From: Paenibacillus periandrae
GTDB taxonomy: Bacteria; Bacillota; Bacilli; Paenibacillales; NBRC-103111
Length of the DNA stretch: 64,000 bases
Assembly (NCBI RefSeq): GCF_022458865.1
Contig: NZ_JAJNMU010000008.1
Location: 248,001-312,000, forward strand
Direction of reading: 5' to 3'
Shown: piece by piece, positions 1-8,517 of the stretch
How positions within the stretch are numbered: the first letter of the stretch is position 1
Layout: the number at the start of each line of letters is the position of its first letter
Made by a program: the position numbers and the translations under genes
Notes under the pieces: model-generated
The model's input: only the letters and a program-made list of their open reading frames with translations
What the model was told of the DNA's origin: nothing
Database searches by the model: none

Positions 1-1
1 G

Positions 2-1789
2 GAAACCTTTCGCAATAGTGTTATTAAAGCACTTCAACATTATGGTGTGACAAATCAAAGTGTTTACTCAATGGCCAACAACTACCATGAACTCGGTTTT
101 CTTCGACGGGATGCCCTTCGATCCATGGAGTCATTAGAAGTTCATCAATTCTCGCATGGCGAATCAGATGGAGATCGACCGATATATTATGATACTGTAC
201 ATGAGTTCTGGAATATCAATTCGTTGATCAAGACCATGGCACAAACGAAACGGTCAGGGATTAGCTTGAATCTCATTCGAGATCCTTTCAACATGGCATC
301 CTTTTTTGTATTCGCGTTGCGAAATGGGGGTACCCTATCGATTCTCACGGATAAGAAAAAAGAGCCTCATCCCATTGCCAAGAAAATGCACCGGCGACCT
401 GATCGAATTCTCGGTGACCGTGTTTCGCAGAACCATTTTCCTTACGGTTTAATGAATCTGGAATTTAGTGAGGACGGTCGTGAGGCGTATATCATTGAGG
501 AGGAGTCTTTCGCTGTCGCGCCTTTCCAAGCACATATGCTGCCTATGAAGAAATTGGCGGACCTTATGCCAAAAGAAATCATATGGATAGCCATGATGTT
601 TAGCCGTATCGAGCAGAGGTTTTGGAAAGAAAACTTTAAGACCCTGGGACTTTCTTATACAGGTGAAATGATTAAGCTGCCGGAATCATTGATCGTCACT
701 GCTTCCCATCTACCGGCAGTCATCGATAACTATAAAGTTTTGGAAGCACCTGTGTTAACAAAGAAAGATATTACCTATGATGCAATGAAAGAGGATTGGG
801 GAGAGCGTACTACCCAATTTCATAGGTGGATGGAAGAGCGTTATGAACATCTAATCAAAGATGATTACTTGAATATGCTGGACGACGGCTTAAAAATAAA
901 AGTGCTTTCTGATGATACGAAGGAACAACATGAATGGATAAAAATAGTGGGGAATAACCTTATCGTCACGGAACTGGCAGAATCAAAAGTCCTCTCAGTT
1001 TATGAATCGCTTCTTGATGACATGCCTTCATGGGATCGTGAAAAAATTATGTATAATAGTGGTCGCGTGTACGCGATGGATGCCACCATGTTTGGCTCAT
1101 CAGAAGAACTTATTTCTGACCAGAGGTGGATAGCCCGCTACAATAAGGCTAAAATTATTAATCAAGCTGCTCGGGAAGAATACGATAACCGACGTGAAGA
1201 AATATATCAATGGGTCAAAGATAGGATTACGCTTAATGCCCCGGCTCTCTTTGAGGCTATAGCAAAGGGTGAATTACTGGAATCTTCGTTCATGAAGAAT
1301 TCGAGTAATGGTGAGGATGAATTGCAAGATCGGAATATGCTCCGTTTATTCTCACGTGCGGGTGATACGCGGCTCAGAAATCGTGAAACTTCCACTTACA
1401 ATACACCTATAAAGATTCATAATGGCCGGGAGAGAAGGACTGAAAAATATTACTGTATCGTTAATGATAGTGTGGCTTCATTATTCGCAAAATTTATTCC
1501 GGAAACGTTAGAAGGTCTTGCACTGATGTGTGGATGCACTATCGAAGAGCTCCCAGATTTACTTCATTACTGGCAGGTACGAGATGCATCTGGGAATAAC
1601 ATTTCATCTAGGAATGACCCTATGGAATGGGTAGCAAAAAACCCATGGCGCGATCTGAAATTTGATACGATTCTCTATTTGAGTAAATCAGGTTATAACA
1701 GCCTTTGTAAGCAACATGGTACGACGCCAAGTCGTTTCTGGGTAGTAGAGGAAAATGAACGGAAGAAGAGGCGTTCAATGCATTTGTAA
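2..1789 (+). CDS. Large hypothetical protein, 5' end outside the window
   Basis: The reading frame is open from base 2, so the GTG at 47 is probably internal and the true start lies left of the window. At least 596 residues are encoded. I recognise no domain: the protein is soluble, mixed alpha/beta, with many Trp and Arg residues and no membrane segment or signal peptide. The first visible residues resemble a helical DNA-binding region, but this is weak. The C-terminal part (about residues 480-560 from the GTG) is lysine/arginine rich. A 7-bp hairpin follows the stop. Its size and position upstream of small accessory genes suggest a core protein of the element, but no role can be assigned. 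Confidence 0.8.
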   Translation, partial: ETFRNSVIKALQHYGVTNQSVYSMANNYHELGFLRRDALRSMESLEVHQFSHGESDGDRPIYYDTVHEFWNINSLIKTMAQTKRSGISLNLIRDPFNMASFFVFALRNGGTLSILTDKKKEPHPIAKKMHRRPDRILGDRVSQNHFPYGLMNLEFSEDGREAYIIEEESFAVAPFQAHMLPMKKLADLMPKEIIWIAMMFSRIEQRFWKENFKTLGLSYTGEMIKLPESLIVTASHLPAVIDNYKVLEAPVLTKKDITYDAMKEDWGERTTQFHRWMEERYEHLIKDDYLNMLDDGLKIKVLSDDTKEQHEWIKIVGNNLIVTELAESKVLSVYESLLDDMPSWDREKIMYNSGRVYAMDATMFGSSEELISDQRWIARYNKAKIINQAAREEYDNRREEIYQWVKDRITLNAPALFEAIAKGELLESSFMKNSSNGEDELQDRNMLRLFSRAGDTRLRNRETSTYNTPIKIHNGRERRTEKYYCIVNDSVASLFAKFIPETLEGLALMCGCTIEELPDLLHYWQVRDASGNNISSRNDPMEWVAKNPWRDLKFDTILYLSKSGYNSLCKQHGTTPSRFWVVEENERKKRRSMHL

Positions 1790-1809
1790 GTGATACACAA
1801 TGAAGAAAT

Positions 1810-1833
1810 GGACCCAGTAGGAAAATTGGGTCC
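1810..1833 (+). terminator. Possible terminator after the first gene
   Basis: GGACCCA (1810-1816) pairs with TGGGTCC (1827-1833) around a 10-base loop. The downstream tail is only weakly T-rich, so termination is uncertain. Confidence 0.4.
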
Positions 1834-1923
1834 TTCTGTCGAATAGTTAAAAGTACATAACACTCTTCAGTAACGAAGAAAGGCAAAAAGGGTCAGATCC
1901 ATTTCATTTTAGGAGGTAGTTCC

Positions 1924-2142
1924 ATGTTCAAACGTGACGATGAACTTAAAAATCCTATCGATTTTGACAATGTAATCTTTTTTAGCGTCCCCATTGAGGT
2001 ATACATAAAGGATGGTTCTCATGTAGAAACGGGCATGATCGAAAGCCATACCGAATATGCAATCTTCATGAATGGTGGTCGCTATTTGAAGGAGAACTGT
2101 AGGTTCAAAGTAGGGTATAAGCCGAATCAAACACAAAGGTAG
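1924..2142 (+). CDS. Small hypothetical protein, possible Sm-like fold
   Basis: The 72-residue protein has a strong AGGAGGT site at 1911-1917 ahead of its ATG. It alternates short hydrophobic strands with charged turns (VEVYIKDG, TGMIESH, YAIFMNGG), which recalls the short beta-barrel of Hfq/Sm-like proteins. That is inference from pattern only. It lies 8 bases upstream of the next gene, so the two are probably co-transcribed. Confidence 0.7.
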   Translation: MFKRDDELKNPIDFDNVIFFSVPIEVYIKDGSHVETGMIESHTEYAIFMNGGRYLKENCRFKVGYKPNQTQR

Positions 2143-2150
2143 GGGATCAA

Positions 2151-2588
2151 ATGCCAGTTACAATAATGGATCAAGAAAGACTGGCTAGCGTGCTCAAGAC
2201 ATTAGACAGCTGTCAATTAGAGTGTGATGGAATGACACGTATCATTAGTTGTATACTTCAATCTGCAGAAATTTCTCATATAGTAAGAGTGGGGACACTT
2301 ACAAATGTCCGGACATCAAAAACTATCGAACCGCATCTTTGGATAGAGTTGCAGGATGGCACGGTGATTGATTTCCGAGCAAAAATGTGGCTTGGTAATG
2401 AGGTAGATATCCCACATGGTGTATTTACTCCTGAAAAATGGACGCAAGTCGGATATACTGGCCAAGAAACAACAACGTATCCTCTGGCAGATTCTATTGC
2501 TCGCTTACTTGCACGTATAAATGGAATCGATATTGATGCTTTAGTTGCTCAATTAACAGACCAGGAAGAACATAACTCAACCTTGTAG
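2151..2588 (+). CDS. Putative transglutaminase/papain-like protein
   Basis: The 145-residue protein starts at ATG 2151 behind GGTAGGGG. Cys25 sits in CDGMTR, His62 in PHLWIEL and Asp74 in VIDFRAKMW. This order and spacing (Cys in a helix, then His on a strand, then Asp on the next strand) is typical of the transglutaminase/papain-like (NlpC, BTLCP, lasso-peptide B2) fold. The family match is inferred from the motif, not a search. No signal peptide is present, so it would act in the cytoplasm, as a peptidase, amidase or acyltransferase. It follows the 72-residue gene closely and is ended by a strong hairpin at 2638-2684. Confidence 0.75.
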   Translation: MPVTIMDQERLASVLKTLDSCQLECDGMTRIISCILQSAEISHIVRVGTLTNVRTSKTIEPHLWIELQDGTVIDFRAKMWLGNEVDIPHGVFTPEKWTQVGYTGQETTTYPLADSIARLLARINGIDIDALVAQLTDQEEHNSTL

Positions 2589-2637
2589 TAAAAGACCTGG
2601 GTGAAAAGCGATACTGAAAATTAAAATAAAGTAATAC

Positions 2638-2684
2638 AAACAAGAAGCAATCCCTCAAAAATAGGAGGTGATTGCTTCTTGTTT
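2638..2684. terminator. Strong hairpin, probable bidirectional terminator
   Basis: A perfect 15-bp inverted repeat (2638-2652 with 2670-2684, core AAGAAGCAATC/GATTGCTTCTT) encloses 17 bases. The arms are A-rich on the left and T-rich on the right, so it could end transcription from either side. Confidence 0.7.
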
Positions 2685-2768
2685 GTTAAAAATCAGATAG
2701 ATGTGTTGAGAAAGTCAGAATAAAATAAAAGATTAGACTAGGTGTGTTTTTCAATTATAAACACCGAT

Positions 2769-2798
2769 ATGACAGACTTCTTTAATATTTGCTATAGT
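2769..2798 (+). promoter_or_regulatory. Sigma-A-type promoter for the DUF4238 gene
   Basis: ATGACA (2769-2774) and TATAGT (2793-2798) are 18 bp apart, with a TGC extended -10 element just before TATAGT. The start of the next gene is 41 bases downstream. Confidence 0.5.
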
Positions 2799-2839
2799 AA
2801 GATCTAACCCAATCACACAATAAAAGGAGGTCATGGCAA

Positions 2840-3841
2840 TTGAGCAAGGTCACAAATCAGCATTATGTTCCGCAGAATTACCTTATGAATTTTACCAATT
2901 CCAAGGGACATCTCTATGTATTCGATAAGACGACAAAGAAAAGCCCCTTTCCAACAAGTCCGAGAAATGTGGCAAGTGAACGATATTTTTATGATATTGA
3001 TCCTGAAGTTCTTGAACACATACCCGATGACTTCGATGAACAATTCATAGAGAAAAACTTTAGTAAAATGGAGGGTGAACTCAACAATCTAATTAAAAAC
3101 ATAAAACTTCGTTATAGTATGGGAATGAATTCGCTCTATCAGTCAGCAATTGTAACGGATGAAGAAAGAGTTTCCTTTTCGATTCAAATCAGTATGCAAA
3201 TGCTACGAACTGCTGATTTTCGGAATTTTATAATTAATACGCAAAAAACCTTAAGACAAACAATGATAGATCTAATTGGAGTCTCGGAAATTGAAGGTTA
3301 TCAGCCAGGCGATGTTATGACTCAATTAGATCCAAAATTTGAAACTATAGAGCATCTTCGTTTTATGTTCAATCAACCATATTTAGATTCTTTGAAGCTC
3401 GGATTAGTTGAAAATTTCATATGGATCATAGGTGTTAATCAGACTGATCAACCCTTCTTTACGTCAGATAACCCTGTTGTAAGAAACAGTCATGCCAAAG
3501 AAAATGAAGCACGTTCTTACCAAGGGGTATTCTCCCCAGGGATGGAAATAGTTTACCCACTGACTAGTAAGTTGATCTTAACGCTTTTTGAACGGCGTTC
3601 TTTTGCGAACATCAGCAAATGGGATAACTGTTTCATTCCGCTAACAGACGTTGAAAATGTGACGTATTACAATTCGCTTCAGGTTCTTCAGTCCAGCAAA
3701 CAGATTTATTGCCAAGAAGACAAATTCGAATTGATCCAGCAAATGATCAAAAAAGAGCCGAATATCTTAAAAAAGCGGGAACACGAGCTAATCTCCAATT
3801 CACCGCTATTGCAGCAACGTCGAAGACGAAAAAGAAAATAA
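2840..3841 (+). CDS. DUF4238 family protein
   Basis: The 333-residue protein opens with NQHYVPQNYLMNF, the N-terminal signature of DUF4238, followed by a region rich in aromatic and acidic residues and a second conserved-looking block around FFTSDNPVV (about residues 210-220), also typical of this family. The start is TTG 2840, chosen because AAAGGAGG (2823-2830) is 9 bases upstream; the nearby ATG 2833 is in another frame. The C-terminus is a run of Arg and Lys. The biochemical role of DUF4238 is not established as far as I know; members are scattered in accessory and phage-related regions. It has its own promoter and stands alone. Confidence 0.85.
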   Translation: MSKVTNQHYVPQNYLMNFTNSKGHLYVFDKTTKKSPFPTSPRNVASERYFYDIDPEVLEHIPDDFDEQFIEKNFSKMEGELNNLIKNIKLRYSMGMNSLYQSAIVTDEERVSFSIQISMQMLRTADFRNFIINTQKTLRQTMIDLIGVSEIEGYQPGDVMTQLDPKFETIEHLRFMFNQPYLDSLKLGLVENFIWIIGVNQTDQPFFTSDNPVVRNSHAKENEARSYQGVFSPGMEIVYPLTSKLILTLFERRSFANISKWDNCFIPLTDVENVTYYNSLQVLQSSKQIYCQEDKFELIQQMIKKEPNILKKREHELISNSPLLQQRRRRKRK

Positions 3842-4472
3842 CTATGATACAGTAATCCGCGGGCCTAAACAACCACTCCTTTTCAAAGTATCATACCAAA
3901 CTAGTCGAAGGAATCGCAATGAATTTAATGTCGGATGGGGTACCTGGGGCACTATGACCAGCAGCCTCCGAAATACAAGTATTTGAGTGACTCAGAAACG
4001 AAACAGAGCAGTCATGGACATGAAAATAAAATCCGAGACTGCTACTGTTTTCTGAACAAGATCCTCAATAGATTTGCCATTATTGCTTTGTATGCGGATA
4101 TTTGTAGGATTGTTTTCAGTCTTTATAAAGTATCTCACTTTAATGTTATTTAGCTGCTTAACTGATTGTATGGTACAAAATGTGACTGTCGAAATGATGA
4201 TATGAAAAAGATGCTTGTGTGGAAATTATTTTCCTCTTCCCCTTTTATGAATTATGATCCCACATATTACGGATATCCATAAATATTGTTTTTAATGAAG
4301 TCAACGTTTCCGCTCCTCGGTTAGCTTAACTCCCGCTATCGAATACCCTTTATTTTCAGAGAAGAATAAGTGCCTGGCATAGGAGGGTAGAAGAAATCAA
4401 AAAAAAGTTCATATATAACTAACAACCAAGACCTCACCCAACGCATAATTAGCACCAAACATTGAGATCAAC
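3842..4472. other. No intact gene; decayed coding-like sequence
   Basis: Short open stretches without convincing start sites occur around 3900-4150. They can be read as fragments of a former plus-strand gene in shifted frames. No RNA gene or insertion element end was recognised. Confidence 0.4.
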
Positions 4473-4491
4473 TCGATCATAGTATGATCGA
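4473..4491. promoter_or_regulatory. 19-bp perfect palindrome, possible operator
   Basis: TCGATCATA-G-TATGATCGA is perfectly symmetric about base 4482. It lies just upstream of a (TTAAC)n tract and the structured block at 4540. A poorly spaced TTGAGA/TATGAT pair overlaps it. This would suit a dimeric repressor controlling the RNA downstream. Confidence 0.4.
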
Positions 4492-4539
4492 CTATCACAA
4501 AAAAAGAGGTAAATTAACTTAACTTAACTTAAATAAAAA

Positions 4540-5110
4540 GCATCGGTCGGCCACGGCTGACGAGACATCAAAACCCGCACCAGCAAAGGATTTATCATTT
4601 CACTTAACCTGTTTATTGTTTCCATATATTCGATCTTACACACACCTCACTCCACGCACATCTTGCCTACTTCCTTGGTTAACTCTTCGACTCTTGCGGG
4701 GCTTCCGGACCTGTAGATCAAAATGTAACTTTTCTTTGCTTGCCTGTTGGTTGGTTTGACCCTTAACAACCGTCCTTGTTCTTTTAGTAGAATTCTTCTA
4801 CATTTTGTGGGAGCTTAGGATGGTGCCAAGCGCCCGTCAAGCTCCCACCCCCCCAAACCATCAAAAACGTAACTTGATCCGGATTAAGTTGCAGAATTAT
4901 AATCTTCGACTTAGTCCGTACCAATAAGGCCCAAGTTGAAGACCGGTATGAAAGGGGAAGGGAATGGGACCATCGGAGTAACGTCGAACCGAGCAGCAAA
5001 CCTTTGTGCGTAGAGTGAGGTGTGGGTGAAGCGTACACATAAGGTTGAACGAAGATATGGTTAAGATCAGAAACTGATGGATCACAGTTGTCGAGTGAGA
5101 CTTCTGATCG
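4540..5110 (+). ncRNA. Candidate large structured RNA
   Basis: This 570-base block has no convincing gene but many helices. Seen directly: GTCGGC (4546-4551)/GCTGAC (4556-4561); a long-range 20-position helix 4641-4660/5005-5024 with one mismatch; a perfect 10-bp hairpin 4807-4816/4839-4848 containing GGTGC/GCGCC; CGGATTAAGT (4880-4889)/ACTTAGTCCG (4909-4918), which competes with 4871-4878/4883-4890; and a three-way junction closed by GATCAGAA (5065-5072)/TTCTGATC (5102-5109). Five local helices hold a wobble that is G-U only when the plus strand is the RNA; the long-range helix prefers the minus strand. Plus is therefore favoured. The size recalls GOLLD, ROOL or OLE-class RNAs, but I cannot match any. 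It could also be a decayed ribozyme or intron. Confidence 0.4.
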
Positions 5111-5548
5111 CAGTATAAAAAAACGAATATCGGCGTGCTTTTAAGTGAGCTACGACTATATATGCGCATGATGAGGTCTATGTTATAATATTTGGTAATA
5201 GCGTACATTTGTTCTCTCTTCCCTTTTGTAAGAAAATAGCTTCATCATCGTACCACGTTCCATATCAAATCGAGAAAGGGGCAATCCTAATTGACGTTGT
5301 AGAAATAAAAATCATTCCTTACTGTGACTGTGTATCTAACTTCAAAGTCAGTAATCAATTTAAACTGGCCAATTCATAAATGAACTTCTTCAATTACTTG
5401 GGAGATACAACCCATCATCGCTCTCGTCTGCATCCTCAGATCCATCGCTTCCTCCTTCAGCTTGATCAAGTCGGTATTGTCATTGTTCTTTTTAGATCAT
5501 CATAATCCTATTTAAATCAACGTTACGATTGGCAAATTACTATACTCA
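5111..5548. other. Intergenic, nothing recognised
   Basis: No gene, promoter pair or repeat stands out apart from one TGGCCAATT at 5366-5374, which belongs with the inverted repeat described next. Confidence 0.3.
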
Positions 5549-5571
5549 GGCCAATCATTTTCTAATTGGCC
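5549..5571. promoter_or_regulatory. GGCCAAT inverted repeat upstream of the tandem wHTH gene
   Basis: GGCCAAT (5549-5555) and ATTGGCC (5565-5571) flank a 9-base spacer, with a third TGGCCAATT at 5366-5374. The repeat ends about 130 bases before the winged-helix gene and a TATTAT box lies at 5577-5582. It looks like a repressor site, possibly for that protein itself. Confidence 0.35.
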
Positions 5572-5699
5572 ATAGGTATTATAGAGAGAAGGGCTACGTA
5601 CTCATAAATACCAAAAAAGGATGAAGAGCAAAACTACTGAGGAAACGTATGTATTGAGAAACGTGAAATCAAAATTGTTATTACAATGGAGTGATTAAT

Positions 5700-6452
5700 G
5701 TGGAAAAAATACTGGCTCCTCTTGCACCCGATAAATTAGGGTTGAGTGCCAAAGATATTATTTACTTGATTATGTTCCGTGAATTACGGACGGGTCCCAA
5801 GATCATGCGAGAATTATACGATGCCGTCGTCGCGGAACCCATAAACCTAAAATCAAAATCATATATCTATCAATGCGTTCGAGAGATGGAAGCTTTCGGT
5901 TGGGTCATTTGTATCGAAACCAAAGGTATGATGCGCACGATGTCCACAACTGAAGCGGGCATACAGAAGCAAATTGCTTTTGCCGAAACTTATCTGAATA
6001 CACTGCAGCGGCTCAAAAATGCAGCTGATTATTTCGCTTTTGAAATCACAGGTACCGGTAAAAGGGAACGGCCCATTTGGGATGAAGGTGTACTCAAGCA
6101 TTTCAATCGACTCATCAATGTACGTCATCTGGCTAGATATTTGTTCCTAACCATTTTGAATAATCCTGAACACGGTGTAAAAGGTACAGCTATCTCGATT
6201 TACGAATTAATGGACAAACGTTACGGTTGGCAATGTGCGGAAGGTTACATTTATGAACTCGCACATGAGATGGAAAATCCGAGTAATGGTTGGCTTGAAG
6301 GAAGTTGGGACTCCGATCGTCGCAATTATTATGTTTTTAAGCTTACCTATCATGGAGTCAACATGATTGCACAAGAGGGCGAAGTAGCGCTCCGTTTCAT
6401 ACGTAATTTGCAGCAGTATACACGAAATTTACTTCGTCTTTTTAGCGTCTGA
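5700..6452 (+). CDS. Tandem winged-helix (PadR-like) DNA-binding protein
   Basis: The 250-residue protein has two regions with the helix-turn-helix-wing pattern. The first is at about residues 12-75 (YLIMFRELRTGPKIMREL, then a recognition helix and VCIETKG wing). The second is at about 140-225 (LTILNNPEHG, ISIYELMDKRYG, then YYVFKLTYHG). This repeats the layout of PadR-type regulators in duplicate. The upstream GTG 5691 touches GGAG 5687-5690, so the GTG at 5700, with 9-base spacing, is the better start. The next gene begins 15 bases after the stop and is likely in the same operon. DNA binding is inferred. Confidence 0.75.
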   Translation: MEKILAPLAPDKLGLSAKDIIYLIMFRELRTGPKIMRELYDAVVAEPINLKSKSYIYQCVREMEAFGWVICIETKGMMRTMSTTEAGIQKQIAFAETYLNTLQRLKNAADYFAFEITGTGKRERPIWDEGVLKHFNRLINVRHLARYLFLTILNNPEHGVKGTAISIYELMDKRYGWQCAEGYIYELAHEMENPSNGWLEGSWDSDRRNYYVFKLTYHGVNMIAQEGEVALRFIRNLQQYTRNLLRLFSV

Positions 6453-6467
6453 AGGAGAATCTTTGTC

Positions 6468-7310
6468 ATGACTTACTCAGTGTCGTTGAGTGTTTCCCTC
6501 CTTGTCATCGCTATTCTTCTTACCTTATGTATGGTTATGACTCATAAGTTAAGAGGGTCGAAGCCAGCCAAAGAATCGCCACTTGAACCATCTGATGGCT
6601 TTATTGAACCCGAGTGGTTAGGTATCCGAAGCGGGTTTGCCTTGAAACCCACAATTCTTTTTCTCGAAAATTCCTTTTCGATGTATTATGAAGACATACT
6701 GAGAGAAAGGGTCATGAATCTCTATGGTTGGTCCGACGAAACGTACCGAATTCTCCTCTTTGAACTCAAACGATATTTAATTATGCGTTCAACCTTTAAA
6801 TTCATACCATTGAGGGGAGATCAAACGAGGATCCTTTGGAACGAAATGATCGTACACTCTGATCGATTTGAGAAGTTCTGCCATACCTTTGCCGGACGTA
6901 CACTACTACCCGATCCAGAGTCGAGTGAACGTCCGACTCATCACTATCAAGCAATGTTTGAATGGTTCTACTTTTCGTGCTATATACCCACCGAGCATAG
7001 TGCAGCTGCATGGGGAGGATTTCATCAATACACATTCGATCAACTAATCTTACAACGCTATAAACAAATGAGTCACAATACAATCTTGATCACACTGTTT
7101 AGCATGGAGGGTATCAACAATACTCCTGACATCGATAAAGCAGCGAATTACTTAATCGCCTTGCTCCGATCTCATTTGCATGCCTCAGTTGATCTTGGGG
7201 CTCATGCACAGGGGAGTGCCGCGTATAATAAAACGATGTCAACCCTTGATGTTTCTGACATCTTTCCATACCTTTATACCTCATATTGGCGTGTGCAAGA
7301 ACAAGAGTAG
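6468..7310 (+). CDS. Membrane-anchored hypothetical protein
   Basis: The 280-residue protein has one N-terminal membrane helix (about residues 5-27) followed by a basic stretch and a long soluble domain, so most of it should lie in the cytoplasm. Around residues 95-150 the sequence (ILWNEMIVHSDRF then FCHTFAGR) resembles the core of glycine-rich-domain/DUF1399-like proteins, where a WH-x-H-I segment is followed by FC and G; here the His residues are not all kept. That likeness is weak. The site GAAGGAG precedes the ATG. It is paired with the tandem winged-helix gene, suggesting a regulator with a membrane partner. Confidence 0.75.
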   Translation: MTYSVSLSVSLLVIAILLTLCMVMTHKLRGSKPAKESPLEPSDGFIEPEWLGIRSGFALKPTILFLENSFSMYYEDILRERVMNLYGWSDETYRILLFELKRYLIMRSTFKFIPLRGDQTRILWNEMIVHSDRFEKFCHTFAGRTLLPDPESSERPTHHYQAMFEWFYFSCYIPTEHSAAAWGGFHQYTFDQLILQRYKQMSHNTILITLFSMEGINNTPDIDKAANYLIALLRSHLHASVDLGAHAQGSAAYNKTMSTLDVSDIFPYLYTSYWRVQEQE

Positions 7311-7529
7311 GTTCATGTTATAAATGACTTTATTTATCAAATTTAATATGATCAACTTATTACCTGATCGCAAATCTGCAGCAAGCCTAGAGATCTCAAA
7401 TTCAACGAAATACGATATGTCATACTGACAAATCTTCTTTATTGGAATCCAAAACCAGTAAGGAATAGCAGCACCCATATTTACTTTCTTAAAATCCATA
7501 AATCCTACACTGAAGGAGTCCATCTAATT

Positions 7530-7793
7530 ATGCTCATTGAGAATTTTAGATTTAACAAACTCTCCAATAAAAAAGTAATTTTAGAACTTGTCCTCTTAGT
7601 GGAAAAAAAACGTGCGTATGATAGAGAATATCTATATTCTGATATATTTAATCTATTGAAAGATACATTTACCCGCTTTGGCTATAATACGACAGATATG
7701 AGAGTTGTTTGGAATACTTCAAATACTGAACCAGGCGATGATGAAATTACTCTAATTTTAAATGGTATTGTTGATAATTTATTAACTAACTAG
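7530..7793 (+). CDS. Small hypothetical protein
   Basis: The 87-residue protein has GAAGGAG upstream of ATG 7530. It is predicted mostly helical with an acidic C-terminal half (EPGDDEITLI). No family is recognised. Confidence 0.65.
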   Translation: MLIENFRFNKLSNKKVILELVLLVEKKRAYDREYLYSDIFNLLKDTFTRFGYNTTDMRVVWNTSNTEPGDDEITLILNGIVDNLLTN

Positions 7794-7821
7794 GGGGAAT
7801 ACAAAAAAAATCTGTTCCAAA

Positions 7822-7947
7822 ATGGTAAATGACTGGTTTAATAATGGGTCACCATTCATCTTTATCAATACAACATTGAATGTAAAAGAGTTCAATCGGT
7901 ACCCAAGAGAGTTGGTCGTACTGTTGGAAACAGGCGATTCACTCTAA
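7822..7947 (+). CDS. Possible 41-residue protein
   Basis: The frame from ATG 7822 to TAA 7947 has coding-like composition (MVNDWFNNGSPFIF then YPRELVVLLETGDSL). The only purine-rich site, GGGGG at 7793-7797, is far upstream, so either an unusual ATC start at 7810 is used or the gene has lost its start. Confidence 0.4.
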   Translation: MVNDWFNNGSPFIFINTTLNVKEFNRYPRELVVLLETGDSL

Positions 7948-8014
7948 ATTGTCTATAATTTGTCTGTATTAATTTCTACCTGATCGTCTGAATAAATAAC
8001 TGGAGCGTGAACGG

Positions 8015-8491
8015 ATGAAAGTACGCGTGTTTAACGAACCTAATCAAAAACCATTTGAAGAATTTACATTACCAAACCACAAGATTTATTATTTCACCAA
8101 TTTCTCTTTATTAATGACTTTTGAAAATATAATAAAATTTTCGGAAATGGCTGTGAATCAACCTTATTTCGAAATATGGTCTATGCCCGTAGCCAATGAT
8201 AATGACAATATTCTCATGAATCTGGAGTCGAAGTTGTTGTTGAAAGCCGAGCATTCAGATATGTTGAAAAACAGTTATTTGAATTTTGTTAGGGAACATG
8301 AATCCTTCCCGGCTTATATCAATCAGAACTATTTAATTGTCTCAAAAGAACATAGTAAGATTATTGTGAATGAGCTTCTAAAGATTGGTTATTTAACCAG
8401 AGAGGTAAATGAAGTGGAAGCACGGAAGATTACAGTCTTTGAAGTGGAAGCACGGAAGATTGCAGTCTTCAATATCGTCTACACAGTATGA
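8015..8491 (+). CDS. Hypothetical protein with internal 30-bp duplication
   Basis: The 158-residue soluble protein starts at ATG 8015 behind GGAGCG. No domain is recognised. Near the C-terminus the decapeptide EVEARKITVF is directly followed by EVEARKIAVF, encoded by a 30-bp tandem duplication at 8411-8470. The frame is kept, so the protein has gained ten residues rather than broken. Confidence 0.7.
   Translation: MKVRVFNEPNQKPFEEFTLPNHKIYYFTNFSLLMTFENIIKFSEMAVNQPYFEIWSMPVANDNDNILMNLESKLLLKAEHSDMLKNSYLNFVREHESFPAYINQNYLIVSKEHSKIIVNELLKIGYLTREVNEVEARKITVFEVEARKIAVFNIVYTV
8411..8470 (+). repeat. 30-bp tandem duplication inside a gene
   Basis: Two head-to-tail 30-base units (8411-8440 and 8441-8470) begin GAAGTGGAAGCACGGAAGAT and differ at two positions. 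It appears to be a recent in-frame slippage duplication. Confidence 0.9.
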
Positions 8492-8517
8492 GAACATATG
8501 TGCTATATGAGCTTTGT

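Noticed and set aside
4880..5110. Group II intron domain V in the structured block
   Set aside because: No 34-base domain V pattern with AGC triad and GAAA-type loop could be found, and no intron reverse transcriptase is nearby.
4784..5208. Minus-strand reading frames of 84 and 103 residues in the gene-free region
   Set aside because: They coincide with the base-paired block, have no ribosome binding site and read as low-complexity Ser/Leu/Thr sequence.
8489..8503. LexA-type SOS box (GAACATATGTGC)
   Set aside because: Only one half matches the GAAC-N4-GTTC consensus, and no promoter is placed with it.
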